This document shows, piece by piece, positions 21,798-33,611 of a stretch of DNA of 64,000 bases. Origin of the DNA: Listeria floridensis FSL S10-1187 (lineage in GTDB: Bacteria; Bacillota; Bacilli; Lactobacillales; Listeriaceae); NCBI RefSeq assembly GCF_000525875.1, contig NZ_AODF01000027.1, forward strand, positions 20,339 to 84,338. Direction: 5' to 3'. The position numbers and the translations under genes are program-made. How positions within the stretch are numbered: the stretch's first letter is position 1; each line of letters opens with the position of its first letter. The notes below the pieces were generated by a model that saw only the letters and a program-made list of their open reading frames with translations, did no database searches and was not told the DNA's origin.

Positions 21798-22030
21798 TTT
21801 ATTGGAAAGTTTGTTCACATTTTCTCAATAAAATCATTAAATCGTTGGTATCAAGCCGTTTTAAAATTGTGTTTTTACAAAAAATGTTAATTGTGACAAA
21901 TATATTTCAATAAACTACGACTCGAGGCTTAGGCATAAAATAAGGTGGTTCAGACCAATTTGCACTCATTGTATACGATAAGCTTAAGAATGCGTTACAG
22001 TGACCCTGTTTTGTTACAAAAAGATTACGA

Positions 22031-22800
22031 TCACTTTTCAATCCGAAACAGCTTTTCTGCGTTAGACGTTGTGAGGCTAGCGATTTCCTCATATTTCATT
22101 TCTTTCAATTCTGCAATTTTTTCGGCAACTAACTTGACGTAAGCTGGCTCATTTCGCTTGCCGCGATTTGGGTGCGGCGCAAGGTACGGGGCATCGGTTT
22201 CGACAAGGATACGATCAAGCGGGACTTGTTCCGCCGCAATTTTTGGAAGTTTTGCGTTCTTAAAAGTTACGGTTCCGCCAAAGGAAATATGAAAATTGAG
22301 CGCCAAGCAGGCTTCCATGACTTCAACCGTTTCACCAAAGCAGTGCATAATACCCCCTACTTCTTCCGCATGTTCTTCCTGCAAAATTCGGATGACATCT
22401 TCGGTTGCTTCGCGATTATGGATGACAATCGGTAAATTCACTTCTTTGGCAAGCTGGATTTGCTTGCGGAAAACTTCAAATTGAACGTCTTTTGGTGATG
22501 TATCCCAGTGATAATCAAGCCCCATTTCGCCGAGTGCCACCATTTTCGGATGCTTCGTCAGTTCGCGAAGCCAGTCTAGATCAGCATCTGTGAAGTCAAT
22601 TGCATCGGTTGGATGCCAGCCGAGAATCAGGTAGATGAAATCATATTGTTCTGCTAGTTCAAGGGCGCGTTCGATCGTTTTTTTATTGAAACCGACAACA
22701 GCATCTTGGTTACATCGTTTTCCTTGGCGCGTTCGATCACTTCCACCAGATCTTCATCAAATGCTGTGTCGTTTAAATGGACATGCGTATCAAAAAGCAT
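22031..22800 (-). CDS. TatD family metal-dependent deoxyribonuclease (frameshifted in this sequence)
   Basis: TatD/YabD DNase with TIM-barrel fold. The start MLFDTHVHLND at 22800 carries the HxH metal motif; the rest has LGEMGLDYHWD, IHNREA, MHCFGE and VETDAPYL. The frame breaks near 22690-22705: one inserted base (for example in the AAGATGCTGTTGTCGG stretch) restores KMLVVGFNKKTIERALELAE and a 256-residue protein, the family's usual length. Homologues read VVGF at this place, which argues that a base is missing in the sequence. Lies between metS and yabE, as in Bacillus. Confidence 0.88.
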
Positions 22801-22900
22801 TGTCTTCCCTCCAAAAATTCGTTTCCTTCTATTATACTATTTGCATTCGCGTTCGGAAACTCCGGCGCATTTATAATATATAGTAGAAATTTGTTTAAAC

Positions 22901-22940
22901 TAAAAGACCCCCTCACGGATAGGTATCGCGAGGGGGTTTT
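22901..22940 (-). terminator. Terminator of metS
   Basis: Hairpin CCCCCTC / GAGGGGG around a 15-base loop, followed by TCTTTTA on the minus strand; TTTTA on the other side allows some bidirectional function. Confidence 0.7.
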
Positions 22941-22948
22941 ATTCATCA

Positions 22949-24952
<2,004 letters not shown>

Positions 24953-24983
24953 CTAATTGACTTCACAATTACCTCTTATTATA

Positions 24984-25354
24984 GCATTTTTTTTTGTGGC
25001 ACAAAACAGAATTTTTGCTGTTCAGCACTGATTTATTTAAGAAAACTAGGATTTACTTAGCGAAACTAGTTTCCCTTGCAAAACTCTTAGCTCTTTTGCT
25101 TATTTGAATACATAGCAAAATTTATTATCTATAATGATTTTTGCGCGAAAAACGATCTTTTCATATGGTCAGAATATTAAGATATGGCGAAAATGACATA
25201 ATTTATCTCAAAATCTTTAATGAATTCCTGCCTCTGGGCGATTGAATAGACTGAAAACTTTTTTTTAGAATACTCATGTAGCGATAAAACGGAGGTGAGA
25301 AAGCATCAGCATCGTTGCGCAAAAAAAGTATACTTCAGGAGGAATAAAGAATTC
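24984..25354. other. Intergenic region between metS and the secreted protein gene
   Basis: About 370 AT-rich bases between divergent genes. It holds the metS promoter at its left end. On the right, CGGAGGTGAGAAAG and later AGGAGGAATAAAG look like ribosome sites; a GTG within the first one is in frame with the ATG at 25355 and could extend the protein by about 20 residues (VRKHQHRCAKK...). The extension is basic and less signal-like than the ATG start. No RNA gene recognised. Confidence 0.4.
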
Positions 25355-28300
25355 ATGCAAACCAACAATTTTTCAAAAAAAAGCTAAAAAAGGATTAATC
25401 ATTGGGGTAGCAGCTTTAACTTTAGGCGGACAATTCGCAGCTTTACCAATCAACGTTTTCTCGGCTGATGCAGCAGAACAAGCAGTTGTAAATGCAACTG
25501 TTGCAACTGTTTCGAACTACGAGGAATACAAATCCGCTTTGGCAGACAAAAACATCACTGAAATCAACTTAACAAACGATATCTACTTCCCATCAGAAAA
25601 AAATGTTTACACCGATGTTCGTGTTACTCACTCTGTAACAATCAATGGGAATAACAATACCATTTATGTGTATAAGAGTTCTATGAACGGTCAACTCGAT
25701 GGTGCCAACACTGTAACATTCAACGATGTAAACATTGTTGCTAATCCAGAAGACGGTTTTTACTCGTATTATGGACTAGTTTTGACAAGCGTTCCAGATT
25801 ACACAATTAATTTGAATAATGTTAACTATTATGGGCCACAGGCAATTTACAATCCTAGAGGAAACGTTAATGTTTCTGGAAACACTACACTTACTTCAAC
25901 TAGAAATCACGAAACCATGGAAGTCAAAAATTTAACGGTTAAATCTGGTGCAAATGCCAAATTCACTACAAATAAAGGAAATAGTGTTCGCGGTTATTAT
26001 TCAGGCGCTATTATTTTAGAAGACAACTCGGCTCTTACAATTAACAGCGGTACTTACGCATTCTTACTTGACGGAACTGCGCCTGTAACTATTGGAAAAA
26101 ATGCCGTTTTGAATACTTCTAGCAACTACAGTGGTATTTCAGTACCAGCAGGAACACTCAGCATTAAAGATGGCGCGAAAGTAGACATTAAAAGCTCTAG
26201 CCCAACAATCAACGTTCCTCAAGTAAATGTTAAAAATATTAACGTCGGAAAAGCATCTACTTTCAACGTTACTTCTTCAGCAACTTCTGCCTACGCTATT
26301 CGTACAAACACTGGTACTCTCCAATTCTTCGGCGATGCTAACTATGATATCAACAACTTGAACCGCACAGGTCGTGCCTTGTATATGCCTGCTTCAAGCA
26401 TCAACTTAAATGGTGCAACTGTAGGAGCATGGAATAAAGATAATATGACAGATGCACCTGACCTTTCGTGGGATGCAGTTGTAGGATCAATCAAAATGTC
26501 TGGTTATGTCACACCATCTGCAAATACCTCAGATGATAATCTTAACGCTAACTTTAAAGCTCAGAACTATCATAGAATTGCAAGTGTTGCAGCTACGGCT
26601 CCAACTTTAGTAGTTAATACTATTAATGAGGATGCAAAAGTTGTATCAGGTACTGCTACGCCAGGATCTAATGTGACTATTTTAGTTAATGGTAAAACAT
26701 ATGAAACAGTAGCTTCATCAAGCGGTACTTTCTCTGTAGCCATTGATCCTGCTGCGAAAGAAGGCGATGTCTTCAAAGTAACAGCATCTAAAGGGAACAA
26801 AGAAGCTACTCAAACACTTACTGTAAAAGACGTAACAGCTCCTGATGCTCCTGTTGTTGAAGGTTCTATCATGACAACATCGACAACAATCAGTGGTACT
26901 GCGGAACCTAACTCTACTGTTGAAGCAAAAGTAAACGGTATCGTTATTGGCAGCACTAAAGCTGATGCAAATGGAAATTACACAATTAACATTCCTAAAC
27001 AAGCTAAAGGTGTTTCTATCGCTGTAACTGCAACTGATGCTGCTGGAAATACAAGTAAAGCAACGACTGTTAAAGTGGTTGAAACTAATAAAGATTACAA
27101 ACTTACTGTAAACTCTTACAATCTCGGACAAACTACTTTAACTGGTACTTACGGTAAAGATGTTTCTAAAGTCCGTTTATTCGTTAATGGTGTAGTTGTT
27201 CTTCAAGCTACTACTAACAACGGAACTTACACTTTCAATAATGTTGCTAACCTAATTAAAGATGGCGACAAAATTGAAGTAGTTGCTGTTGATTCTGCTT
27301 ACGCAGAAGTAAACCGTGTTGAAGTTGCTGTTAAAGGTGAACTAGATACTTCTCTAACAGCTAATACTTACACAATCGGTCAATCTTTAACTGGTACGTA
27401 TGGTAAAGATGTTTCTAAAGTTCGCCTTTGGGTGAATGGCGCAGTTGCTGCTCAAGCTACTACAAATGCTGATGGAACTTATACTTTCCCAACTGCTGGA
27501 AGTTTGATTAAAGCTGGAGATAAAGTGGAAGTTGTCGCTGTTGACTCTAAATATGTAGAAGTAAACCGCATTACTGTTGAAATTCCTGCGGCTAACGAAA
27601 CTACACTTACAGCTGATAGCTATGAAGCAGGTCAAACTAATCTTACTGGTAAATTCAGCTCGGATATTGCAAAAGTTCGTCTTTGGGTAAACGGTGTGGT
27701 GGTTACTCAAGCTGTCCTTAACTCTGACGGCACATACTCTTTCCCTAATGCTAGTGCATTAATTAAAGATGGCGACAAGGTTGAAGTTGTAGGAGTCGAT
27801 TCAAAATATGTAGAAGTAAAACGTATCACTGTTGATGTGAAAAGCAGCTCTGTAGTCACTGACTACTCTCTAACAGCTGACACTTACAATTACGGAGATC
27901 CTTCACTTTCTGGAACTGCTGGAAAAGATGTATTCCGAGTTCGTCTTTGGGTAAATGGCGCGGTTGCTACTCAAGCAACGCCTAGCGAAAATGGAACTTA
28001 CAGCTTTACGAATGCAGCTAATTTAATTAAAGCTGGGGATAAAGTTGAAGTTGTTGCTATTGACAGCACATATAAAGAAGTAGCTCGTCTAGATGCAACT
28101 CCTATTGATAACTCATCATCTGCAATTAACACACCCGGCTATACGCTTGGAAGCTATACTTTAGACGGAACTGCTGGTCCTGACGTTGCTTATGTACGTC
28201 TTTGGATCAACGATAAGGTTGTCACTCAACGTATCCCAGCTAGTGACGGAACATTCAGCTTTGCAATCTCTGAAGGTCAAATCAAAGCTGGCGATAAAGT

Positions 28301-28364
28301 AGAATTAGTTGGTGTTGACAGTCGTTATGCGGAAATCAGCCGCACGCTTGTAACTGTTAAATAA
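25355..28364 (+). CDS. Secreted beta-helix protein with bacterial Ig-like repeats (frameshifted in signal peptide)
   Basis: After correcting one base it is a 1002-residue exported protein. A run of eight A (25375-25382) breaks the frame after MQTNNFSKK; seven A joins it to KKAKKGLIIGVAALTLGGQ, a clear signal peptide ending near VFSADAA. Next comes a region of about 330 residues rich in NxT/VxGNxT beta turns, resembling the pectate-lyase-like adhesive domain of Listeria proteins. Then two Ig-like domains of the GTATPGSNVTI / GTAEPNSTVEA type and five C-terminal repeats of about 85 residues with KVRLWVNG and KAGDKVEVVAVDS. There is no LPXTG motif, so it is probably released or loosely attached. 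Probably an adhesin or surface polymer-binding protein. Confidence 0.85.
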
Positions 28365-28380
28365 TCTCCTGATTCACATA

Positions 28381-28412
28381 AAAAGAGTGAGGAAATTTCC
28401 TCACTCTTTTTT
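28381..28412. terminator. Bidirectional terminator between the secreted protein gene and rsmI
   Basis: Perfect 30-base palindrome AAAAGAGTGAGGAAA / TTTCCTCACTCTTTT. It overlaps the rsmI stop codon and serves both converging genes. Confidence 0.85.
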
Positions 28413-29285
28413 GATCTCGTGATAAGCTGCATAGACATCACGTTTTGGTAAGCCGCGCTCTTGCGCGGCTATTTTAATGGCTTCCTTTGAAGTAGCTTCT
28501 TCCCGCTCGATGATCGCTTCCACGTGTTCTTTAAGCGATAAGTCTGTCCACCAGGATGGTTGTTCGGCTGGAGTGTCACTGCTACCGGATACGACGATGC
28601 AGAACTCTCCGCGGACGGTTTCGGACGCGGCCCAAGCAAGTGCTTCTTCGACAGTTCCCCGCAAGTATTCTTCATAATACTTCGTCAGTTCTCGGCACAA
28701 TGAAACTTCACGTTCAGCCCCAACTGATTTCGTAAGCGCCTTCAAGGTTTCTTTCAACCGATGTGGCGACTCATACAAAATCCAGCTTTCTTGGCGCATC
28801 GCTAATTCCTCCAAGGCTTTTTCTTTTTCCTTCGCGGAACGCGGTAAAAACCCGTAAAAATAAAATGGCTGCGGAAGTTGACCTGATGCGATAAGCGCGG
28901 TTAATGCAGCATTTGCTCCCGGAAGCGCCACAACTGACACATCTTCGGTAAGCGCAGCTCTAACAAGCTCATAGCCTGGGTCGGATATCGCAGGCATCCC
29001 AGCATCGCTCACAAGCGCAATATTTTGCCCCTTTTTCAAGTCTTCAACAAGCTCCTTTTCACGAGATTGCTCACTGTACTGGTGATAACTTACCATTTTT
29101 GACTGAATCTCGAAATGGTTTAACAGCTTAATTGTATTGCGCGTGTCTTCTGCTGCGATTAAATCGACTTCCTTTAAAATACGAATGGCACGGAATGTCA
29201 TATCTTCAAGGTTTCCAATCGGCGTTGGAACAAGATAAAGCGTCCCGATACCGTCTTTATTTTGAAAGCTTTTCTGAATCTGCAT
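28401..29285 (-). CDS. rsmI: 16S rRNA 2'-O-ribose C1402 methyltransferase
   Basis: Tetrapyrrole-methylase-fold enzyme that methylates the ribose of C1402 in the decoding centre. 294 residues with TLYLVPTPIGNLEDMT near the start, AAEDTRNT, the SAM loop VSDAGMPAISDPG and ALPGANA. Start is placed at the ATG 29285 (MQIQKSFQ) with AAGGGCGGA upstream; ATGs at 29291 and 29303 are alternatives. It overlaps the end of yazA by about 29 bases. Confidence 0.93.
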   Translation of the reverse strand: MQIQKSFQNKDGIGTLYLVPTPIGNLEDMTFRAIRILKEVDLIAAEDTRNTIKLLNHFEIQSKMVSYHQYSEQSREKELVEDLKKGQNIALVSDAGMPAISDPGYELVRAALTEDVSVVALPGANAALTALIASGQLPQPFYFYGFLPRSAKEKEKALEELAMRQESWILYESPHRLKETLKALTKSVGAEREVSLCRELTKYYEEYLRGTVEEALAWAASETVRGEFCIVVSGSSDTPAEQPSWWTDLSLKEHVEAIIEREEATSKEAIKIAAQERGLPKRDVYAAYHEIKKE

Positions 29286-29538
29286 CTTCATTCCGCCCTT
29301 CATTCAAATAAGTTTCTTTAGCCTTGCGTGATAATGCTTTAAAACGCGCCTCGGCTTTCGTCGCTTCGCTCCGTGTTGCAAAACGCTCGGAGTGGATCAC
29401 TTGAACTGGGCGACGCGTTTTTGTGTACTTGCAGCGGATTCCATCATTGTGCTCTTGTTCACGCCTTGTTACATCTGTTGTATAACCGCCATAAAACGTC
29501 CCGTCGCTACACTTTAAGACATAAAAAAAAATGTTCAC
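29257..29538 (-). CDS. yazA: GIY-YIG nuclease domain protein (YazA/UPF0213)
   Basis: 93-residue single-domain GIY-YIG protein of the UPF0213 family: FFYVLKCSDGTFYGGYTTD carries the two beta-strand motifs and RREQEHNDG follows. The family's cellular substrate is not established. Starts with GTG at 29538, four bases inside the end of the upstream methyltransferase gene (GTGA overlap), so translation is coupled. Same order as yabB-yazA-rsmI in Bacillus. Confidence 0.9.
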   Translation of the reverse strand: MNIFFYVLKCSDGTFYGGYTTDVTRREQEHNDGIRCKYTKTRRPVQVIHSERFATRSEATKAEARFKALSRKAKETYLNEGRNEDADSEKLSK

Positions 29539-30275
29539 TTGCCTTTGCCATATAAAATCTCCCTCACAAGTTCTGTGTATTCCCCATTTTCTTCGTGAAC
29601 GACGATCGGCGGCAAATAGCGCACACCCGGCTTCGCGTCCTTGATTCCTTCAACAAGCACCATGTTCGCATCGCGCCCAGGAAGTGGATGTACCAGTTGA
29701 ACGCGCTTCGGTTCAAGACGATGACGCTTCATCAAACCTGTTAGCTCGAGAAGGCGCGCCGGACGATGCACAAAACTGGCCTTGCCTCCTTGGCGCAGAA
29801 GCTCTGAGCTGACTTTTATAATATCATCCAAGTTGCCGTGAACTTCATGGCGGGCAATTCGAAAATGCTCATTGTCGTTAACTTTGCTTTCTGGAGGAGT
29901 CGCAAAATAAGGCGGGTTACACGTCACAAGCGCATGTTTTTCTTTTCCAAGAAGTTTCGGTGCATCTCGAACATCCGCTTCAAGCATCGTAATCTTGCTC
30001 TCGAGCTTGTTATATTGGATACTACGGCGCGCCATATCGGCAAGCCGCGGCTGAATTTCGATCCCAGTGATCGGTACCTCAGTATGTTTGCTTAACAGAA
30101 GTGGAATAATTCCGTTGCCGCTACAAAGGTCAACAATACTTCCTTTATGGAAAGGAATATAGGTGAAGTGCGCGAGCAAAACAGCGTCAAGCGAAAATGA
30201 GAACACAGTGGGACTTTGGATGATCCGCATTTCTTCCGCAAGTAAATAATCCAGCCTTTCATCGCCTTTAAGCAT
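29535..30275 (-). CDS. TrmN6-like SAM-dependent methyltransferase (YabB)
   Basis: 246-residue class I methyltransferase of the tRNA1(Val) adenine N6 type. SAM motif IVDLCSGNGIIPLLL (about 47-61), acidic end of strand 2 in GIEIQPRLAD, and NPPY at about 121-124, typical of amino-N methyltransferases acting on adenine. Family assignment is firm; target tRNA is by analogy. Separated from yabA upstream by a terminator-like hairpin. Confidence 0.88.
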   Translation of the reverse strand: MLKGDERLDYLLAEEMRIIQSPTVFSFSLDAVLLAHFTYIPFHKGSIVDLCSGNGIIPLLLSKHTEVPITGIEIQPRLADMARRSIQYNKLESKITMLEADVRDAPKLLGKEKHALVTCNPPYFATPPESKVNDNEHFRIARHEVHGNLDDIIKVSSELLRQGGKASFVHRPARLLELTGLMKRHRLEPKRVQLVHPLPGRDANMVLVEGIKDAKPGVRYLPPIVVHEENGEYTELVREILYGKGK

Positions 30276-30289
30276 GTTCTATCCCCCTT

Positions 30290-30318
30290 TAAAAAAAGCC
30301 TCTCAAGAAACGAGAGGC
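30290..30318 (-). terminator. Terminator after yabA
   Basis: Hairpin GCCTCTC / GAGAGGC, loop of seven bases, then seven T on the minus strand. Confidence 0.82.
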
Positions 30319-30324
30319 GGTCGT

Positions 30325-30700
30325 TTATTTTTTGTTGAGTAAGGAGAGACAGAACAAGCAATCTTCCCCATTACTTCTTGGGCTGCCGAAGTGAATGTTG
30401 CAAACATGGAACCCTTCTTTGTAAAGTTTCACAAGGTTGTCGTGACCTTCGCCAAGTTCGATCATCTGCTGCATTGCTTCCTTGCGATCTTCCGCCATGA
30501 TTCCTTCATCATTTTCCGAATCCGCTAAATTTCTCGTTTCGCCAAGTCTTTTTCTCAAATAATCATTTTCAATCTCAAGTCGGTTATTTTCTTCAAGCAT
30601 GCTGCCGAGATTCGTTTTTAGATCGCCAAGCTGCTGATAAAGCTCGCCGATTTGCTCCTCCATATTGCTGACTGAATCAAATAATGCCTTTTTTATCCAC
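30325..30700 (-). CDS. yabA: Initiation control protein YabA (frameshifted near the start)
   Basis: Negative regulator of DNA replication initiation that bridges DnaA and the DnaN clamp. The visible protein has an N-terminal leucine-zipper-like coiled coil ([15 protein letters not shown] ... [16 protein letters not shown]) and a C-terminal zinc-binding end with His and Cys in FHVCNIHFG and EDCLFC. An ATG start at 30663 has no ribosome site. A GTG at 30700 after GAGGTGA opens VDKK; if the A6 run (plus T6, 30689-30694) is read as five, it continues [12 protein letters not shown], the family N-terminus, giving 124 residues. The gene starts 10 bases after ricT. Confidence 0.9.
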
Positions 30701-30710
30701 TTTCTTCACC

Positions 30711-31550
30711 TCAAGACTTTGCCTTTTCAGCTAAAAAGGTGTTATATGGGCGGAGTTCATCCAGTTCATATTCAAGAACTAGTTCATCTTCTGGAAGACG
30801 AACTTGGAGAATTCGTTTCAGTAAGTTGATGCCCGTCACTTTTCCTTCTGCTCCTTCAGGCGTAGTTACCTTCACACCTACATCCGGCATTTCGCGTTTT
30901 GCTTGTTCATATTCATCGTTTTCATACTTCAAACAACACATCAAACGTCCGCATAGCCCAGAAATTTTCGTTGGATTCAGCGATAAATTTTGATCTTTCG
31001 CCATTTTAATCGAAACCGGCTCAAAATCGCCTAGGAATGTCGAGCAACAAAGCATTCTACCGCAAGGCCCGATTCCACCAAGCAGTTTCGCTTCATCACG
31101 CACTCCAATCTGCCGCAGTTCAATCCGCGTTCTGAAAACAGAGGCAAGATCCTTCACAAGTTCGCGGAAATCAACCCGTCCTTCTGCTGTAAAATAAAAA
31201 ATAATTTTGTTGCGATCAAATGTATAATCTACATCCACGAGATTCATTTCGATATCATGCTCGCGAATTTTTTCATCACAAAGCAAAAAAGCTTTTTCAC
31301 AGGAAAGATTGTTCTCTGCAACCGCCTTATAGTCATCCGCTGTTGCAATCCGAATCACATTTTTAAGCGGCAAGACCACATCTTCCTCATCCACCATCCG
31401 CGGTTCAATCACTGCGCGTCCGAATTCAATCCCTTGTGCGTTTTCGACGATCACACCTTCGTCTTGTTTAATATCTAAATCGCCAGGCGAAAAATAATAA
31501 ATTTTACCGGCATCCTTAAATCGGACCCCTACAATTTTAAGCAAATCCAT
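30711..31550 (-). CDS. ricT: RicT (YaaT), PSP1-domain regulator of RNase Y activity
   Basis: 279-residue PSP1-domain protein; in Bacillus it forms the Fe-S-containing RicAFT (Y-) complex that directs RNase Y maturation of mRNAs. The Cys-rich centre is visible in LGGIGPCGRMLCCSTFLG and GLCGRLMCCLKYE, which would hold the iron-sulfur ligands. The start overlaps the last 14 bases of holB. Conserved order holB-ricT-yabA. Confidence 0.93.
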   Translation of the reverse strand: MDLLKIVGVRFKDAGKIYYFSPGDLDIKQDEGVIVENAQGIEFGRAVIEPRMVDEEDVVLPLKNVIRIATADDYKAVAENNLSCEKAFLLCDEKIREHDIEMNLVDVDYTFDRNKIIFYFTAEGRVDFRELVKDLASVFRTRIELRQIGVRDEAKLLGGIGPCGRMLCCSTFLGDFEPVSIKMAKDQNLSLNPTKISGLCGRLMCCLKYENDEYEQAKREMPDVGVKVTTPEGAEGKVTGINLLKRILQVRLPEDELVLEYELDELRPYNTFLAEKAKS

Positions 31551-32541
31551 GACCCCCTTGTAACTTTAATACGAGCTGCTCCATCAGAAGCTGCGCATTC
31601 ATGTTTGAATCCAGTTTCGTTTTTGCTTCAAGTACCGCTTCGATTTCCCTTGTAATTTCTGGCAGTGAAAACTGAAGTGCATCACGTTTTAGCCACTCAA
31701 TTTGACTGGCCGAAATCACAGTGTAATTCTCATTCAGCATTAAATGCAACACATCCCGGTAAAGCAGCAGCAGCAAATCAAGTCCCATTGCCATACCTTT
31801 CTTCTCTTTAAAAAGCGGCATCCACGTTTCTTGAATAAAGATCAGCGGATTTGGTCCGTTATGATGCAACCCTTCATAAAGCTTGATGGAAGCATTCCTT
31901 GCTTCACTGAAAAACTCATCTTCATTCAGCTGCTCAGCTTCCTTGATACTTCCCGTGATACTCGCAAAAATACGTACTTTTTGTTCGCTGATTCCAACTT
32001 GTTCAAGTTTCTTCACAAGCTGGTCAAATGGCAGTTCCCGAAACGTAACCGGCTGCAATCTTGATGCAATCGTTGGCAAAATTTTAGCTGGATTCGTGGT
32101 GAGGAATAGAAGCAGTGTCCCTTCCTCTGGTTCTTCTATAAATTTAAGCAGACTATTGGCCGATTGAACAGTCATTTTATCCGCTTCATCAATGATTAAA
32201 ACTTTTTTGTTAGATTCCATCCCTTGCTTGATTAGTTCCGAACGAATGCCCCGAACTTGATCAATTTTGATGCTTGCGCCGTCAGGGGCAAGCCAGTGAA
32301 CGTCCGGATGGTTGTCATTTGCGATCCGCGTGCAGTTGACACACTCGGAACAAGCAAAAATTTCGCTTGTTTGTTCAAGACAAAATAAACTTTGGGCGAG
32401 CCAGAGTGCCATCCGCTTTTTCCCAACACCACTTGGTCCAGAAAAAAGATAGCCGTGCGACAAACGATTTTCTCGTTTGCTACGCTTAAATAGATTGATC
32501 ACAACAGGCTGTAGTTCTTCTAATTCATCTTGTAATCTCAC
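31537..32541 (-). CDS. holB: DNA polymerase III delta' subunit
   Basis: Clamp-loader subunit of 334 residues. Degenerate Walker A GPSGVGKK (about 34-41), zinc module CSECVNC with an earlier Cys, LIIDEADKM, and the sensor region LTTNPAKILPTIASR. It starts with GTG at 32541 after AAAGGAAG. First gene of an operon with ricT and yabA. Confidence 0.94.
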   Translation of the reverse strand: MRLQDELEELQPVVINLFKRSKRENRLSHGYLFSGPSGVGKKRMALWLAQSLFCLEQTSEIFACSECVNCTRIANDNHPDVHWLAPDGASIKIDQVRGIRSELIKQGMESNKKVLIIDEADKMTVQSANSLLKFIEEPEEGTLLLFLTTNPAKILPTIASRLQPVTFRELPFDQLVKKLEQVGISEQKVRIFASITGSIKEAEQLNEDEFFSEARNASIKLYEGLHHNGPNPLIFIQETWMPLFKEKKGMAMGLDLLLLLYRDVLHLMLNENYTVISASQIEWLKRDALQFSLPEITREIEAVLEAKTKLDSNMNAQLLMEQLVLKLQGGHGFA

Positions 32542-32739
32542 AAAAAACTTCCTTTCAGGTTCATTCTTTCCTATTATAACATGACTAATAAATAACGCAT
32601 GGCTTTTTAACTAAAAAATTGAAATTGATGTTTCTTATGCTTTCTTTGCCTTTTACTAGTTAAATATGGACAGTTAGAGGTTTTCAGAATAAAATAAGGT
32701 AACAGAAACGATCGAAATGTTTAAAAAGGTGGGAACACA

Positions 32740-33571
32740 ATGAAAAAGGAAAAACAAGAAATCAGCAACTATTTAACGATCCATACCGATGAAATAATCG
32801 CTAAATGGCTCGATTCCATTTACTCAATGAAAATGCCTTATACTAGTCCAGTTTATGAACCGCTTTATAAAAAAGAATTAACTGAGGATAGTAAGCAAAC
32901 TGTTCAGCTGATTATCGATTTTTTCCACGAAGACAAACAATATTTTGATAAGTCTTTAAAAAAAATGGCTAGAGCATATGTACCAAAGACGCGTTAAAAA
33001 TGATGTTCCATTGCCTGAAGTAATTATGACACTTGATAAACTTCGACAACAAGTCTTAAGTGCCGCTGCAGTTTTTGCGATTCATGATGATTCTATTACA
33101 AAAGCAGATTTTTCCAAGATCATTCATACTGCCAATCAAGCTTTTGATACCATTATCGGACAGTTCAGCACACTTTATTACACACAAATTGTGAATTTCA
33201 TTGAAAACCAACGTTCGCTCATTGATGAAATTAGCGCCCCGCTAATCTCGATTACAGACCAAATCGCCATTCTCCCTGTTGTTGGTCGCGTTGACCGAGA
33301 GCGAGCTCAGCTACTTATGGAAAGTGCTGTCAAACGATGCAACGAACTTAATTTGAACGATCTTTGCCTCGATCTTTCCGCAACCACAACATTCGATACT
33401 GCTCTTGCCGAAATGTTGTTTCAGCTTGCGCATATCACGAAGTTGCTTGGGATTGAGCTGGTACTTTCGGGAATTAAGCCGAAGATGGCGCAGGAAATGA
33501 TTCGGGTAGATATGCAAATTGAGATTCCTGCCTATCATTCGTTAAAAGCATTCCTCAAAGATCGGCTGTAA
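32740..33571 (+). CDS. RsbR-type stressosome protein with STAS domain (frameshifted)
   Basis: Corrected length 276 residues: an N-terminal non-haem globin-like sensor domain (about 1-150) and a C-terminal STAS domain (about 160-276, DEISAPLISITDQIAILPVVGRVDRERAQ). RsbR paralogues form the stressosome that starts sigma-B activation; several exist in Listeria. The frame breaks in a run of eight A (32958-32965); seven would join SLKK to WLEHMYQRRVKNDV. The phosphorylatable Thr expected after DLSA is seen in LDLSATTTFD. Start at 32740 after AAAGGTGGG. A weak sigma-B-like sequence (GTTTTC ... AGGTAA) lies upstream. Confidence 0.85.
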
Positions 33572-33572
33572 T

Positions 33573-33611
33573 AAAAAGAAGCAGAACTTGGCTCATTCTG
33601 CTTCTTTTTTT
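33573..33611. terminator. Bidirectional terminator between the RsbR-like and HAD genes
   Basis: Hairpin AAAAAGAAGCAGAA / TTCTGCTTCTTTTT with a nine-base loop; A and T runs on both sides. Confidence 0.87.

Noticed and set aside
21740..22030. c-di-AMP riboswitch before the yabE-like gene
   Set aside because: The gap has an ordinary TTGACA/TATAAT promoter 29 bases from the start and no ydaO-type conserved segments, leaving no room for a leader.
25300..25357. Upstream GTG start adding ~20 residues to the secreted protein
   Set aside because: The extension is highly basic and unlike a signal peptide; AGGAGG before the ATG at 25355 is preferred, though its 12-base spacing is long.
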